A stretch of DNA of 64,000 nucleotides from Manihot esculenta (GCF_001659605.2 NC_035168.2:1-64000); one strand, 5' to 3'. Counted from the first letter of the stretch, positions 47,521 to 60,425 are shown. The notes: generated from the sequence alone by a model not told the origin. Numbers and translations: made by a program.

Positions 47521-48651
47521 TGTAATACCCGGCTCGAATCCGGCACCGGAATTTCTGTTGTTTGATGGAATCCGGGGTGTTGGGATTCTATATAAGGGTA
47601 GGAATTATGTTGTCTAAAGTGTTATGAGGTGTTTTCTGGTTTTACAGTTCTTTAAGTTTTGAGTTTTGAGTTGAAATGAACCAAGGCAGAGGAAGCCAAG
47701 TTCGGCCGCCGAAGATAAGTTCGGCCGCCGAAAGTGCTCCATGTTCGGCTTCCGAAGTTCAGGTTCGGCCCCCGAATGTTGCATGGTTTTGCATGCGATA
47801 CGGCAGCCGAAGCTGTGTTGGTCAGCCAACTTTTGAGCCATCCTTAGTCAGCATTGTGGACAGGTGTTATGTCCAACTTGTTGCCAGAAGTTGGCCACGT
47901 CTCCCTTGGTTTATTTGCTGAGTTTGAGCAGCTCATGCAAGAGTTTGCTCGTTTACCAAGTTGTGAGGGTTTGAAGCAAAAAGTGAGTTTGAGAGAGTTT
48001 GAGAGTGTGAGAGGAGGTGATCCGTTTTCCCGTGTTCAGAGTGTGTAGCTTCTTACTTCAGGAGGTAAGTGATGTTCTTGAATATGTGTTCTGAAGGGTT
48101 AAAGGAAGGAGAAGCATGCTTAGGTTATTCATGATAGTTTTGATGAGTTATGCATGGATACATGTTTATGTGTTATGTTTGATTTGTTGTTTGGGGTTAT
48201 TAGATAGTTTTGGACCCCTGTGATCATATACTTATGTATATGTGTGTTGAGGAGTTGGTATATGCATGTTTGGAGTGGAGTTGTTGAAGGGAAGGAGGAG
48301 ATGTTTGCCGTTGAAGCTGAGTTCTGGATGAACTCAGGTTCGGCAGCCGAAGGAGCATTCGGCCGCCGAACCTCTTGCATGGTGACTTGGTTGCCACAGC
48401 TTGCCCCCGAGTGTTTTTGCATGTTCGGCTCTGTTTGGGGGTTTCGGCCGCCGAAGGTGCCGCCGAAGGTGCTTGAGTTTCGTCTCTGGAGAGGACATTC
48501 GGCCGCCGAACCTGCCGCCGAAAGTGTTCTGTCCAGCTTTTCTTTTGCATGCTTTGCATGGCTAGTTAAGTGAGTTTCAGGGGATTTTTGGGGAGTTTAA
48601 TAGAGGTATTGATAAGCTTGTTTGGTCCCTCATGAGTGTCTATCTGTATAG

Positions 48652-48738
48652 GTACAGACCAGAGGAACCAGAGAGAGCAGCAGTGAGTACTGCTCCAGAG
48701 TTTCAGAGCCTGCAGAGTCAGTCAGTCCAGAGCCAGAG
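48652..48738 (+). promoter_or_regulatory. Putative LTR mini-exon of I
   Basis: An 87-nt block bounded by CTGTATAG| and AGAG|GTGAGTGG. Equivalent blocks of 60-90 nt with the same borders occur in C (25173-25243), D (18465-18542), E (39701-39778), F (32874-32933), H (37785-37856, donor mutated to GTCAGT) and J (61654-61743). A second acceptor-like TTTTCAG lies at 49907-49913, nine bases before the Gag ATG. Splicing is inferred. Confidence 0.5.
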
Positions 48739-48912
48739 GTGAGTGGAACTAAACTTATGACTTTTAATTGAACCACAAATTGCTTTTAGCATATCTCATG
48801 CATCATGTTTATGCCATAGGGTGATTGCATTAGTCCACGAATATGTTGCATTGCATTGTTCTTTGATGATGTGAGTAAATGCTGAATGATCCAATAGTCT
48901 CAGACAGGAAGT

Positions 48913-49098
48913 CCAGGAGCCTTTGACTACGCCCTGGCACATATAGCAAAGACCAGGAGCCTTTGACTACGCCCTGGCAGGTATATAGCAAAGTCCAGGA
49001 GCCTTTGACTACGCCCTGGCAATGGTAAGTTCACAGGTGTTATATACACATATACATATATGACAGGAAGACCAGGTGCTCGATTCTACGCCCTGGCA
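48913..49098 (+). repeat. Four hairpin repeats in LTR I
   Basis: Three units with core GAGCCTTTGACTACGC between CCAG and CTGG arms, and a fourth with core GTGCTCGATTCTACG between the same arms (about 49072-49095). A copy of the set lies at 56296-56480. Confidence 0.85.
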
Positions 49099-49701
49099 CA
49101 GAGTTACTGGGACTATGTGGTGACAGGTTTACTCTTGATGTGGCTTGTCTGTGATATGGTGCATTTCATGAGATCATATTTTAATGAGATGTTTTACTGT
49201 TCTACTCACTGGGCTATAGAGCTCATCCCACTCCCTTAACCCCAGTTTTGCAGGTTCAGTGTACAGTGTACAGGGACAGTCCAGCAGAGTACAGAAAAAG
49301 TAAAGAGATCTGTAATAGCGTAGAGTGGACATGTAATCTTAAAGAGATGTAATAGTTGTTGCTTGACCTAGTGACCTAGTGATGTATGCATGATCTGTAT
49401 ATGTATATATGATTTTCTGTATGTGTGAAAACCAGGCTTAACAGGTATGAGATAGCCCATCTAGAGCAAGCTCTAGTCAGGGATACAGAGTACAGAGTAC
49501 ATGAGTACAGAGTACAGAGATAGTGCATGCACAGGTTAAGCCTTGGTTCAGAAAAGAGTTTTATTTTCACATAATATGTATGATCATGTATGAGGTTTAC
49601 AGGTACACAGAGAGTATAGCAGGCTTGCTACGGGTTCTGGCGGCCTTAAGCCGACCTGAATCCTAGCGCCGGTGACGGTCCATTTTGGGGTCGTTACAGA
49701 T

Positions 49702-49713
49702 TGGTATCAGAGC
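49702..49713 (+). other. Primer-binding site of I
   Basis: TGGTATCAGAGC three bases after the LTR. Confidence 0.9.
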
Positions 49714-49922
49714 CCTAGGTTCACATGATCGGACCTATAGAGATAGTGTTGGGCTCAGACAGGTTAGAAGTGGTCAAGCACAATAAGAAATCATGTCCAC
49801 TAGGATAGGGTCTTGAGTCCTATCTGCTATGATTTGCTATGAGTGATGTATGTGTATGATTGATATGTGATGTTTATGTGCTAAAAGTGGTATGTTATAT
49901 GTTGTGTTTTCAGAGAGTAAAG

Positions 49923-52900
49923 ATGCGAGGAACTCGTCGATCAGCTCGATTGACTGGAGTCCCATCAGAGAATGAGAGACCAGCTGCTCGTCCTCCTGCA
50001 TTGCCAAGGGCAAGGTCTCAGAGATCTAGCAGGGAAGGTACGTCAATAGACCCTAGAAGGTCTGTCGACGAGAGCAGAAGAGGAACAGCTAGGGGAGGTA
50101 GATCAGAGGAAGAGAGGGAGGCTATGGAGACTGATCCGTCTATGGATGAAGGTATGGGAGAATCTTTGGGAGGTGGTCAGGCCTCAGGATTTGATTATCC
50201 AGCTGTGTTTCAGGATCCAGAGTATCCGATGGAGGGGATGTCGGAGTACTCTCGCTTTGACCCATATCCTACATACATGCCATATATGCCATATCCTCAT
50301 TATTACCCAGCATATCCACCATATCCTATGTATCCACCATCCCCTATACATCCAAGTGCAGCACACCCAGAAATAAATGAACCAGTACCTCCACCACCAC
50401 AAACAGCACCAGTAGCCCCTGTTGTTGACAGACATGAACCTAGCTCATCTGGAGGTAAAGTTCAAATGACGGAGTACTTGAAATTGGATGCTCCTAAATA
50501 CAATACGGGAGATGATCCATTTGATTACCTCAGAGCAGTGAAGATGATAACCAGTGAATTGGGAGCAGATGATAGGAGAGCCATTAAGATGGCAGGTTTC
50601 ACAATAAAATGCAAGAAGGCCAGAGACTGGTTTAAGAATTATGTGGAGCCTCGAATGGATAGTATGTCATGGGGAGAGTTCGCCAATGAGTTTGCAGGGT
50701 GGGCTTTTCCTGACAGTTCGAGGGAAATGAAAGTAATTGAATTTGAACAGTTGCGACAAACAGATGAGATGAGTGTTGATGACTTCACAGATAAGTTCCT
50801 GGATTTGCTTCAGTACGTGGGTCAAGCCTATGATACTGATCAGAAGAAAGCAAGGAGATATACCATGAGACTTCATCCTAGGTATTCTTCTTTGATCCTT
50901 CCAGCTGAGAAGGAGAGTTTTCACTCGATAGTGGACGCAGCCAGAAAAATGGAAGCTAGTGCCAATATTCAGAAACAGGCACAGGCTTCGGGTTCTAAAG
51001 CCCCCACACCAAGCAGTAAAAGATGGGATAGAGCAAAAGGAACAAAGAGTAAGTTCTGGAGTAAAGTCAAGTCAGGTCTGGGAATAGGTAGTGGCTCAAG
51101 CTCTGGCACAGCTCCAGTCTGCAGACGATGCGGAAAACCACATGGAGGAGTTTGTCGGTTGGGATCTACAGCTTGTTTTCGATGTGGACAGGAAGGGCAT
51201 ATTGCTCGGGATTGTCCGCAGATGACTTTTGTACCATCCCAGCAGATGAGTTCAGGCAGTGTGGTACAACCAGTTGTACGGCCAGCAGCTCCAGTCATGC
51301 CTCAGACTAGTGGCAGAGGTAGAGGGAGAGGGGTAGCCTCTACTTCAGCAGCAGGTTCCCGAGGTGGAAATCCAGTAGCCCCAGCACGGATTTTCACAGT
51401 GACACAGGAGGAGGCTAACACGTCGAACACAGTGGTGTCAGGTAATCTCATCATTGGGTGTTCAGATGTGTATGCTTTGATGGACCCCGGTGCTTCTCAT
51501 TCCTTTATTGCTTCGAGAGCCATAAAGAGATTGGGTTTGATCAGTTCTGAGTTAGAGTATCCTCTCTGGGTCAGTGGACCTAGATGTGACCCATCAGTGG
51601 CAGTGTCAGTCTGTCGTTTCAGTCCAGTGTTTATTGAGGGTAGATGCCTTCCAGCTGACCTTGTGGTTCTAGATTTGACAGATTTTGATGTCATTCTAGG
51701 GATGGATTGGCTATCTGCATATAGTGCTACGTTGGACTGTAGAGAGAAGCTAGTGAGTCTCAGAGACCAGGATGGGTCAGAGTGTGTCTTCAGAGGAGAC
51801 AGGAGAGGTACACCCAGAGGTATGATTTCAGCCCTTCAGGCTCGTCGTTTGCTTAGGAGGGGTTGTCAGGGGTTTCTAGCTCATGTGAGAGAGCTAGACA
51901 GTCAGGTTAGGGAACTAGCCACAGTACCAGTAGTCCGAGAGTTTCTCGATGTGTTCCCAGACGATCTGCCAGGACTACCACCTGATAGGGAGATAGGGTT
52001 TGACATTGAATTACTGCCAGGTACCAGACCTATCTCTATTCCTCCCTACAGGATGGCGCCAGCTGAGTTAATAGAGTTGAAAGCACAGTTGCAGGACTTG
52101 GTAGATAAGGGTTTCATCCGCCCTAGTACCTCACCTTGGGGTGCTCCAGTGCTCTTTGTCAGAAAGAAGGATGGATCCCTCAGACTTTGTATCGACTAAA
52201 GACAGTTGAACAAGGTCACTATCAAGAATAGATATCCCTTACCTCGGATTGATGATCTATTTGACCAGCTAGCTGGAGCAGGTTGTTTCTCGAAAATAGA
52301 TCTGAGATCTGGGTATCATCAGTTGAGAGTCAGAGAGGCAGATGTGCCTAAGACAGCTTTCCGGACCAGATATGGGCATTATGAGTTCTTAGTGATGCCG
52401 TTCGGGTTGACTAACGCCCCTGCAGCATTTATGGATCTCATGAACAGGGTATTCAGTGAGTTTCTGGATCACTTTGTCATTGTTTTTATCGATGATATCT
52501 TAGTGTATTCCAGAAATGCAGAGGAGCATGCCCAGCATCTGAGGATAGTATTGCAGACACTGAGAGAGCATGATTTATATGCCAAGTTCTCGAAGTGTGA
52601 GTTTTGGTTACGGAGCATTGCCTTCTTGGGACATGTGGTATCAGCAGAGGGTATTGAGGTAGACCCCAAGAAGATAGAGGCTGTAGCTAACTGGCCCAGA
52701 CCCACGACAGTGACTGAGATTAAAAGCTTTCTGGGACTGGCAGGTTACTACAGGAGGTTCGTTCAGAACTTCTCAAAGATAGCAGCTCCTATGACCAAAC
52801 TGACTCAGAAGAACCAGAAGTTTATCTGGTCAGACCAGTGCGAAGAGAGCTTTGAGGAGCTCAAGAGGAGATTGACATCAGCACCAGTGCTAGCTCTGCC

Positions 52901-54827
52901 TGTTAGTCATGAGGATTTCACAGTGTTCTGTGATGCATCTCGAGTGGGATTGGGTTGTGTATTGATGCAGAGTGATAAGGTGATTGCTTATGCTTCTAGA
53001 CAGTTGAAGAAGCACGAATTGAATTACCCTACCCATGACCTAGAGATGTCAGCAGTTATCTTTGCACTTAAGATGTGGCGGCATTACCTCTACGGGGTTA
53101 AATGCGAGATCTTCACTGATCACAAGAGTTTACAGTACATCTTGAGTCAGAGAGAGCTAAATTTGAGGCAGAGGAGATGGGTAGAATTGCTCAGTGATTA
53201 TGATTGTAAGATCCAGTATCATCCGGGTAAGGCGAATGTTGTCGCAGACGCCCTAAGCCGGAAGTCACTAGGCAGTTTATCCCATATAGCAGCAGAGCGG
53301 AGACCAGTTGTGATGGAGCTTTATAAGCTCTTTGCCGAGGGATTACAGCTAGAGTTGTCTGGTACAGGTGCGTTGATAGCACAGATGAGAGTGACACCTG
53401 TGTTTCTGGAGCAGATAGCTCAGAGACAGCATGAGGACCCTGAGTTGATGAAAATTGCCAGGACTATTCAGTCAGGCAATAATGCAGAGTTCAGATTTGA
53501 CAGCAAAGGGATCCTTCGCTATGGGAGTCGACTTTGTGTACCAGATAGGGGCAGTGTGAAGGAAGACATTATGAGGGAAGCTCATAATGCGAGGTATAAT
53601 GTTCACCCAGGAGCTACCAAGATGTATCAGGATCTAAAAAGGGTCTATTGGTGGCCAGCCATGAAGAAAGAAGTGGCGCAGTTCGTGACAGCCTGTGAGG
53701 TTTGTCAGAGGGTGAAATTAGAGCATCAGAAACCAGCAGGAATGCTTAACCCATTACCGATTCCCGAGTGGAAATGGGAGAACATAGCCATGGATTTTGT
53801 AGTGGGTTTACCAGTAGCGTCCAACAGGATAGACTCGATATGGGTGATTGTGGACAGACTCACAAAATCTGCTCATTTTCTTCCAGTACGGAGTAACTAT
53901 TCTGTGGATAAGTTGGCTCAGGTCTATCTGGATGAGATAGTGAGATTACATGGAGTTCCAGTGTCTATAGTTTCAGACAGAGGACCTCAGTTTACCTCTC
54001 GCTTTTGGCGGAGTCTGCAAAGTGCGATGGGCACGAGATTGGATTTTAGTACTGCTTTCCACCCACAGACTGATGGACAGTCAGAAAGGACCATCCAAAC
54101 CATAGAGGATATGCTTCGACTATGTGTGTTAGACTTTGGCGGTTCTTGGAGGCAGCATCTACCTTTGGTGGAGTTTGCCTACAATAACAGTCATCATGCT
54201 AGCATTGGGATGGCTCCTTATGAAGCATTGTATGGGAGGAAATGCAGATCCCCTGTTTGCTGGGAAGAGGTAGGAGAGAAGGCTCTTGCAGGGCCAGAGT
54301 TAGTAGACATTACCAGTAGAATGGTGCCCATGATCAGAGAGAGAATCAGAACAGCTCAGAATAGACAGAAAAGTTATGCAGACGTTCGCAGGAAACAGTT
54401 AGAGTTTCAAGAGGGTAATTGGGTATTGCTGAAAGTGTCTCCAATGAAAGGAGTGATTCGGTTTGGCAAGAAAGGTAAATTGGCTCCACGGTACATTGGA
54501 CCCTTTGAGGTGTTGCAGAGGATCGGAAATGTGTCGTATAAGCTGGATTTACCTGCTTCTATGGAGAGAATTCACCCGGTATTTCATGTTTCTATGCTAC
54601 GACAGTTTGTGTCAGATCCGAATCAGGTTCTGAGTGAGCCTGAGGTGGAGATTCAGACAGATCTCACCTATATAGAGCAGCCAGTGCGGATTCTGGACAC
54701 GCAGATCAGACAGCTAAGGAACAAGGAGATTCCGATGGTGAAAGTTCTTTGGAACCACCATAATCTAGAAGAGTGCACCTGGGAGACGCGGGAGTCTATG
54801 CTCCAGCAGTATCCATATTTGTTTTGA
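49923..54827 (+). CDS. Gag-Pol polyprotein of I, one premature stop
   Basis: 1,634 codon positions from ATG at 49923 ([12 protein letters not shown]) to TGA at 54825. An in-frame TAA at 52197 replaces the Tyr codon of the RT motif CIDYRQLNK. Approximate order: Pro/Tyr-rich segment 120-160; Gag core 186-350; zinc knuckles 399-430 ([26 protein letters not shown]); protease near 516 ([10 protein letters not shown]); RT 706-960 ([19 protein letters not shown] with DD near 857); RNase H 997-1115 ([16 protein letters not shown]); integrase zinc region 1221-1260; core with IAMDF, SDRGPQF and QSERTI; GPF motif near 1524; chromodomain-like tail 1580-1634. Apart from the stop, all catalytic residues I checked are intact. 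Gag and Pol share one frame. The start follows a TTTTCAG acceptor-like site. Confidence 0.92.
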
Positions 54828-54866
54828 GGTTCGTTTCCTCCTTGTGTTGTGTTTTTGTTGTTTTAG

Positions 54867-54888
54867 GAACATCCGAGGACGAATGTTC
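54867..54888. other. Imperfect palindrome upstream of the PPT of I
   Basis: GAACATCCG-AGGA-CGAATGTTC: 9-bp arms with one mismatch, at the place of the perfect palindrome of D and E. Confidence 0.85.
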
Positions 54889-54890
54889 TT

Positions 54891-54903
54891 AAGGAGGGGA
54901 GAA
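54891..54903 (+). other. Polypurine tract of I
   Basis: AAGGAGGGGAGAA abutting the right LTR. Confidence 0.9.
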
Positions 54904-57081
54904 TGTAATACCCGGCTCGAATCCGGCACCGGAATTTCTGTTGTTTGATGGAATCCGGGGTGTTGGGATTCTATATAAGGGTAGGAATTATGTTGTCTAA
55001 AGTGTTATGAGGTGTTTTCTGGTTTTACAGTTCTTTAAGTTTTGAGTTTTGAGTTGAAATGAACCAAGGCAGAGGAAGCCAAGTTCGGCCGCCGAAGATA
55101 AGTTCGGCCGCCGAAAGTGCTCCATGTTCGGCTTCCGAAGTTCAGGTTCGGCCCCCGAATGTTGCATGGTTTTGCATGCGATACGGCAGCCGAAGCTGTG
55201 TTGGTCAGCCAGCTTTTGAGCCATCCTTAGTCAGCATTGTGGACAGGTGTTATGTCCAACTTGTTGCCAGAAGTTGGCCACGTCTCCCTTGGTTTATTTG
55301 CTGAGTTTGAGCAGCTCATGCAAGAGTTTGCTCGTTTACCAAGTTGTGAGGGTTTGAAGCAAAAAGTGAGTTTGAGAGAGTTTGAGAGTGTGAGAGGAGG
55401 TGATCCGTTTTCCCGTGTTCAGAGTGTGTAGCTTCTTACTTCAGGAGGTAAGTGATGTTCTTGAATATGTGTTCTGAAGGGTTAAAGGAAGGAGAAGCAT
55501 GCTTAGGTTATTCATGATAGTTTTGATGAGTTATGCATGGATACATGTTTATGTGTTATGTTTGATTTGTTGTTTGGGGTTATTAGATAGTTTTGGACCC
55601 CTGTGATCATATACTTATGTATATGTGTGTTGAGGAGTTGGTATATGCATGTTTGGAGTGGAGTTGTTGAAGGGATGGAGGAGATGTTTGCCGTTGAAGC
55701 TGAGTTCTGGATGAACTCAGGTTCGGCAGCCGAAGGAGCATTCGGCCGCCGAACCTCTTGCATGGTGACTTGGTTGCCACAGCTTGCCCCCGAGTGTTTT
55801 TGCATGTTCGGCTCTGTTTGGGGGTTTCGGCCGCCGAAGGTGCCGCCGAAGGTGCTTGAGTTTCGTCTCTGGAGAGGACATTCGGCCGCCGAACCTGCCG
55901 CCGAAAGTGTTCTGTCCAGCTTTTCTTTTGCATGCTTTGCATGGCTAGTTAAGTGAGTTTCAGGGGATTTTTGGGGAGTTTAATAGAGGTATTGATAAGC
56001 TTGTTTGGTCCCTCATGAGAGTCTATCTGTATAGGTACAGACCAGAGGAACCAGAGAGAGCAGCAGTGAGTACTGCTCCAGAGTTTCAGAGCCTGCAGAG
56101 TCAGTCAGTCCAGAGCCAGAGGTGAGTGGAACTAAACTTATGACTTTTAATTGAACCACAAATTGCTTTTAGCATATCTCATGCATCATGTTTATGCCAT
56201 AGGGTGATTGCATTAGTCCACGAATATGTTGCATTGCATTGTTCTTTGATGATGTGAGTAAATGCTGAATGATCCAATAGTCTCAGACAGGAAGTCCAGG
56301 AGCCTTTGACTACGCCCTGGCACATATAGCAAAGACCAGGAGCCTTTGACTACGCCCTGGCAGGTATATAGCAAAGTCCAGGAGCTTTTGACTACGCCCT
56401 GGCAATGGTAAGTTCACAGGTGTTATATACACATATACATATATGACAGGAAGACCAGGTGCTCGATTCTACGCCCTGGCACAGAGTTACTGGGACTATG
56501 TGGTGACAGGTTTACTCTTGATGTGGCTTGTCTGTGATATGGTGCATTTCATGAGATCATATTTTAATGAGATGTTTTACTGTTCTACTCACTGGGCTAT
56601 AGAGCTCATCCCACTCCCTTAACCCCAGTTTTGCAGGTTCAGTGTACAGTGTACAGGGACAGTCCAGCAGAGTACAGAAAAAGTAAAGAGATCTGTAATA
56701 GCGTAGAGTGGACATGTAATCTTAAAGAGATGTAATAGTTGTTGCTTGACCTAGTGACCTAGTGATGTATGCATGATCTGTATATGTATATATGATTTTC
56801 TGTATGTGTGAAAACCAGGCTTAACAGGTATGAGATAGCCCATCTAGAGCAAGCTCTAGTCAGGGATACAGAGTACAGAGTACATGAGTACAGAGTACAG
56901 AGATAGTGTATGCACAGGTTAAGCCTTGGTTCAGAAAAGAGTTTTATTTTCACATAATATGTATGATCATGTATGAGGTTTACAGGTACACAGAGAGTAT
57001 AGCAGGCTTGCTACGGGTTCTGGCGGCCTTAAGCCGACCTGAATCCTAGCGCCGGTGACGGTCCATTTTGGGGTCGTTACA
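54904..57081 (+). repeat. Right LTR of I
   Basis: 2,178 bp, the same length as the left copy; about five substitutions seen by eye. Confidence 0.95.
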
Positions 57082-57086
57082 CGGCT

Positions 57087-60000
57087 TAAGGCGTCTGCCA
57101 CAACATTCGCCTTACCCGGATGATACTGGATCTTACAATCATAATCACTGAGCAATTCTACCCATCTTCTCTGCCTCAAATTCAGCTCTCTCTGACTCAA
57201 GATGTACTGTAAACTCTTGTGATCAGTGAAGATCTCGCATTTAACCCCATAGAGGTAATGCCGCCACATCTTAAGTGCAAAGATAACTGCTGCCATTTCT
57301 AGGTCATGGGTGGGGTAATTTAACTCGTGCTTCTTCAACTGTCTCGAAGCATAAGCTATCACCCTATCACTCTGCATCAAAACACAACCCAATCCCACTC
57401 GAGATGCATCACAGAACACTGTGAAGTCCTCATTACTCACAGGCAGAGCTAACACTGGTGTTGTGGTCAATCTCCTCTTGAGCTCCTCAAAGCTCTCTTC
57501 ACACTGGTCTGACCAGATAAACTTCTGGTTTTTCTGAGTCAATTTGGTCATAGGAGCCGCTATCTTGGAGAAGTCCTGAACGAACCTCCTGTAGTACCCT
57601 GCCAGTCCCAAAAAGCTTTTAATCTCAGTCACTGTCGTGGGTCTGGGCCAGTTAACTACAGCCTCTATCTTCTTGGGGTCTACCTCAATACTCTCTGCTG
57701 ATACCACATGTCCCAAGAAGGAAATGCTCCTCAACCAAAACTCACACTTTGAGAACTTGGCATACAATCCATGTTCTCTCAGTGTCTGCAGAACTATCCT
57801 CAGATGCTGGGCATGCTCCTCTGCATCTCTGGAATACACTAAAATATCATCGATGAAAACAATGACAAAGTGATCCAGAAACTCACTGAAAACTCTATTC
57901 ATGAGATCCATGAATGCTGCAGGGGCATTAGTCAACCCGAACGGCATTACTAAGAACTCATAATGCCCATATCTGGTCCTGAAAGCTGTCTTCGGCACAT
58001 CTGCCTCTCTGACTCTCAACTGATGATACCTGGATCTCAGAACTATTTTCGAGAAACAACCTGCTCCAGCTAGCTGGTCAAATAGATCATCAATCCTAGG
58101 TAGAGGATACCTATTCTTGGTAGTGACCTTGTTCAACTGTCTGTAGTCGATACAAAGTCTGAGGGATCCATCCTTCTTTATGACAAAGAGCACTGGAGCA
58201 CCCCAAGGTGAGGTACTAGGGCGGATGAAACCCTTATCTACCAAGTCCTGCAACTGCTCTTTTAACTCTTTTAACTCTGCTGGCGCCATCCTGTAGGGAG
58301 GAATAGAGATAGGTCTAGTACCTGGCAGCAATTCAATTTCAAACCCTATCTCCCTATCAGGTGGGAGTCCTGGTAAATCGTCTGGGAACACACCGAGAAA
58401 CTCTCGGACTACTGGTACTGCGGCTGATTCCCTCACCTGACTGTCTAGCTCTCTCACATGAGCTAGAAACCCCTGACAACCCCTCCTAAGCAAACGATGA
58501 GCCTGAAGGGCTGAAATCATACCTCTGGGTGTACCTCTCCTGTCTCCTCTGAAGACACACTTTGACCCATCCTGGTCTCTGAGACTCACTAGCTTCTCTC
58601 TACAGTCCAACGTAGCACTATATGCAGATAGCCAATCCATCCCTAGAATGACATCAAAATCTGTCAAGTCTAGAACCACAAGGTCAGCTGGAAGGCATCT
58701 ACCCTCTATGAACACTGGACTGAAACGACAGACTGACACTGCCACTGATGGGTCACATCTAGGTCCACTGACCCAGAGAGGATACTCTAACTCAGAACTG
58801 ATCAAACCCAATCTCTCTATGGCTCTCGAAGCAATAAAGGAATGAGAAGCACCGGGGTCCATCAAAGCATACACATCTGAACACCCAATGATGAGATTAC
58901 CTGACACCACTGTGTTCGACGTGTTCGCCTCCTCCTGTGTCACAGTGAAAATCCGTGCTGGGGCTACCGGATTTCCACCTCGGGAACCTGCTGCTGAAGT
59001 AGAGGCTGCCCCTCTCCCTCTGCCTCTGCCACTACTCTGAGGCATGACTGGAGCTACTGGCTGAACAACTGGCTGTACCACACTGCCTGAACTCATCTGC
59101 TGGGATGGTGCAAAAGTCACCTGAGGACAATCCCGAGCAATATGCCCTTCCTGTCCACATCGAAAACAAGCTGTAGATCCCAACCGATAAACTCCGCCAT
59201 GTGGTTTTTCGCATCTTCTACATACTGGAGCTGTGCCAGAGCTTGAGCCACTACCTATTCCCAGACCTGACTTCACTTTACTCCAGAACTTACTCTTTGT
59301 TCCTTTTGCTCTATCCCATCTCTTGCTGCCTGACGTGCCTGAACTAGGGGCCTTAGAACCCGAAGCTTGTGCCCTTGACTGTTTCTGAATATTGGCACTA
59401 GCTTCCATTTTCCTGGCTGCGTCAACTATAGTGTGGAAACTCTCCTTTTCTGCTGGAAGAATCAAGGAAGAATACCTGGGATGCAATCTCATAGTATATC
59501 TCCTTGCCTTCTTCTGATTAGTATCATAGGCTTGACCCATGTACTGAAGCAAATCCAGGAACTTATCTGTGAATTCATCAACACTCATCTCATCTGTCTG
59601 TCTCAACTGTTCAAACTCAATTACTTTCATCTCCCTAGAACTGTCAGGAAAATCCCACCCTGCAAATTCATTGGCGAACTCTCCCCAAGACATACTGTTC
59701 ATTCTGGGTTCCACATAGTTCTTAAACCATTCTCTGGCTTTCTTGCATTTAAGTGTAAACCCCGCCATCTCAATGGCTCTACTATCATCAGCTCCCAACT
59801 CAATGGTTATCATCCTAACTGATCTGAGGTATTCAAATGGATCATCTCCCGTGTTGTATTTAGGAGCATCCAATTTCAAGTACTCCGTCATTTGCACTTT
59901 ACCTCCAGATGAGCTAGGTTGATGTCTGTCAACAACAGGGGCTACTGGTTCTGGTGGTGGTACTGGGTCATTTGGTTCTGGGTGTGCTGCACTTGGATGG

Positions 60001-60425
60001 GTAGGGGAAGATGGATACATAGGATATGGTGGACAGTAAGGAGGATAAGGCATATATGGCATGTAAGGAGGATATGGGATAAAACTAGAGTACTCCGACA
60101 TACCTCCCATCGGATACTCTGGATAGCCAAACCCTGAGGTCTGAACGCCTCCCTGCGACTCTCCCATACCTTCCTCAAATCTGCCTAGACCCATGCTGTC
60201 ATCTCTAGACTGACCAATCTCCATAGCCTCCCTCCTTTCCTCTGATCTTCCTCCCCTAGCTGTACCTCTTCTGCTCTCGTCTACAGACCTTCTAGGGTCT
60301 ATTGACGTACCTTCCCTTCAAGATCTCTGAGACCTTGCTCTTGGCAATGCAGGAGGACGAGCAGCTGGTCTCTCACTCTCTGGTGGGACTCCAGTCAATC
60401 GAGCTGATCGACGAGTTCCTCTCAT
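57087..60425 (-). pseudogene. Gag-protease-RT-RNase H of J
   Basis: Minus strand from ATG at 60425 ([16 protein letters not shown] start). An in-frame TGA at 60318-60320 follows, then the frame is open from 60224 to the I insertion. It has a Pro/Tyr-rich segment, Gag core ([20 protein letters not shown]), knuckles ([12 protein letters not shown] with the last Cys lost; [14 protein letters not shown] intact) and protease ([11 protein letters not shown]). In RT the first catalytic Asp is Val ([10 protein letters not shown]) although FIDDILVYS is intact, so RT is inactive. RNase H ([16 protein letters not shown]) looks intact. Residues read beyond 57082 belong to the LTR of I and not to this protein. 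Very close to I. Confidence 0.9.

Larger units (their letters stand above)
47521..49698 (+). repeat. Left LTR of I
   Basis: 2,178 bp, TGTAATACCCGGCTCGAATCC..TTTTGGGGTCGTTACA. Palindrome clusters at 47700-47780 and 48338-48525; donor-like GTAAGT at 48065; mini-exon-like block 48652-48738; four hairpin repeats 48913-49098. The front resembles LTR E, while the last ~250 bp match LTRs G and J. Confidence 0.95.
47521..57081 (+). mobile_element. Nearly intact Ty3/gypsy chromovirus element I
   Basis: A 9,561-bp element with CGGCT duplications (47516-47520, 57082-57086) and two LTRs of 2,178 bp each. It has PBS, a 4.9-kb gag-pol frame with one premature stop, a palindrome and a PPT. The integrase ends in a GPF motif and a chromodomain-like tail, which with the RT motifs places it in the plant Tekay/Del type of chromovirus. 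I noticed about five LTR differences, so it inserted recently. It is the best candidate in the window for a source of trans-acting proteins for D and E. Confidence 0.94.
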
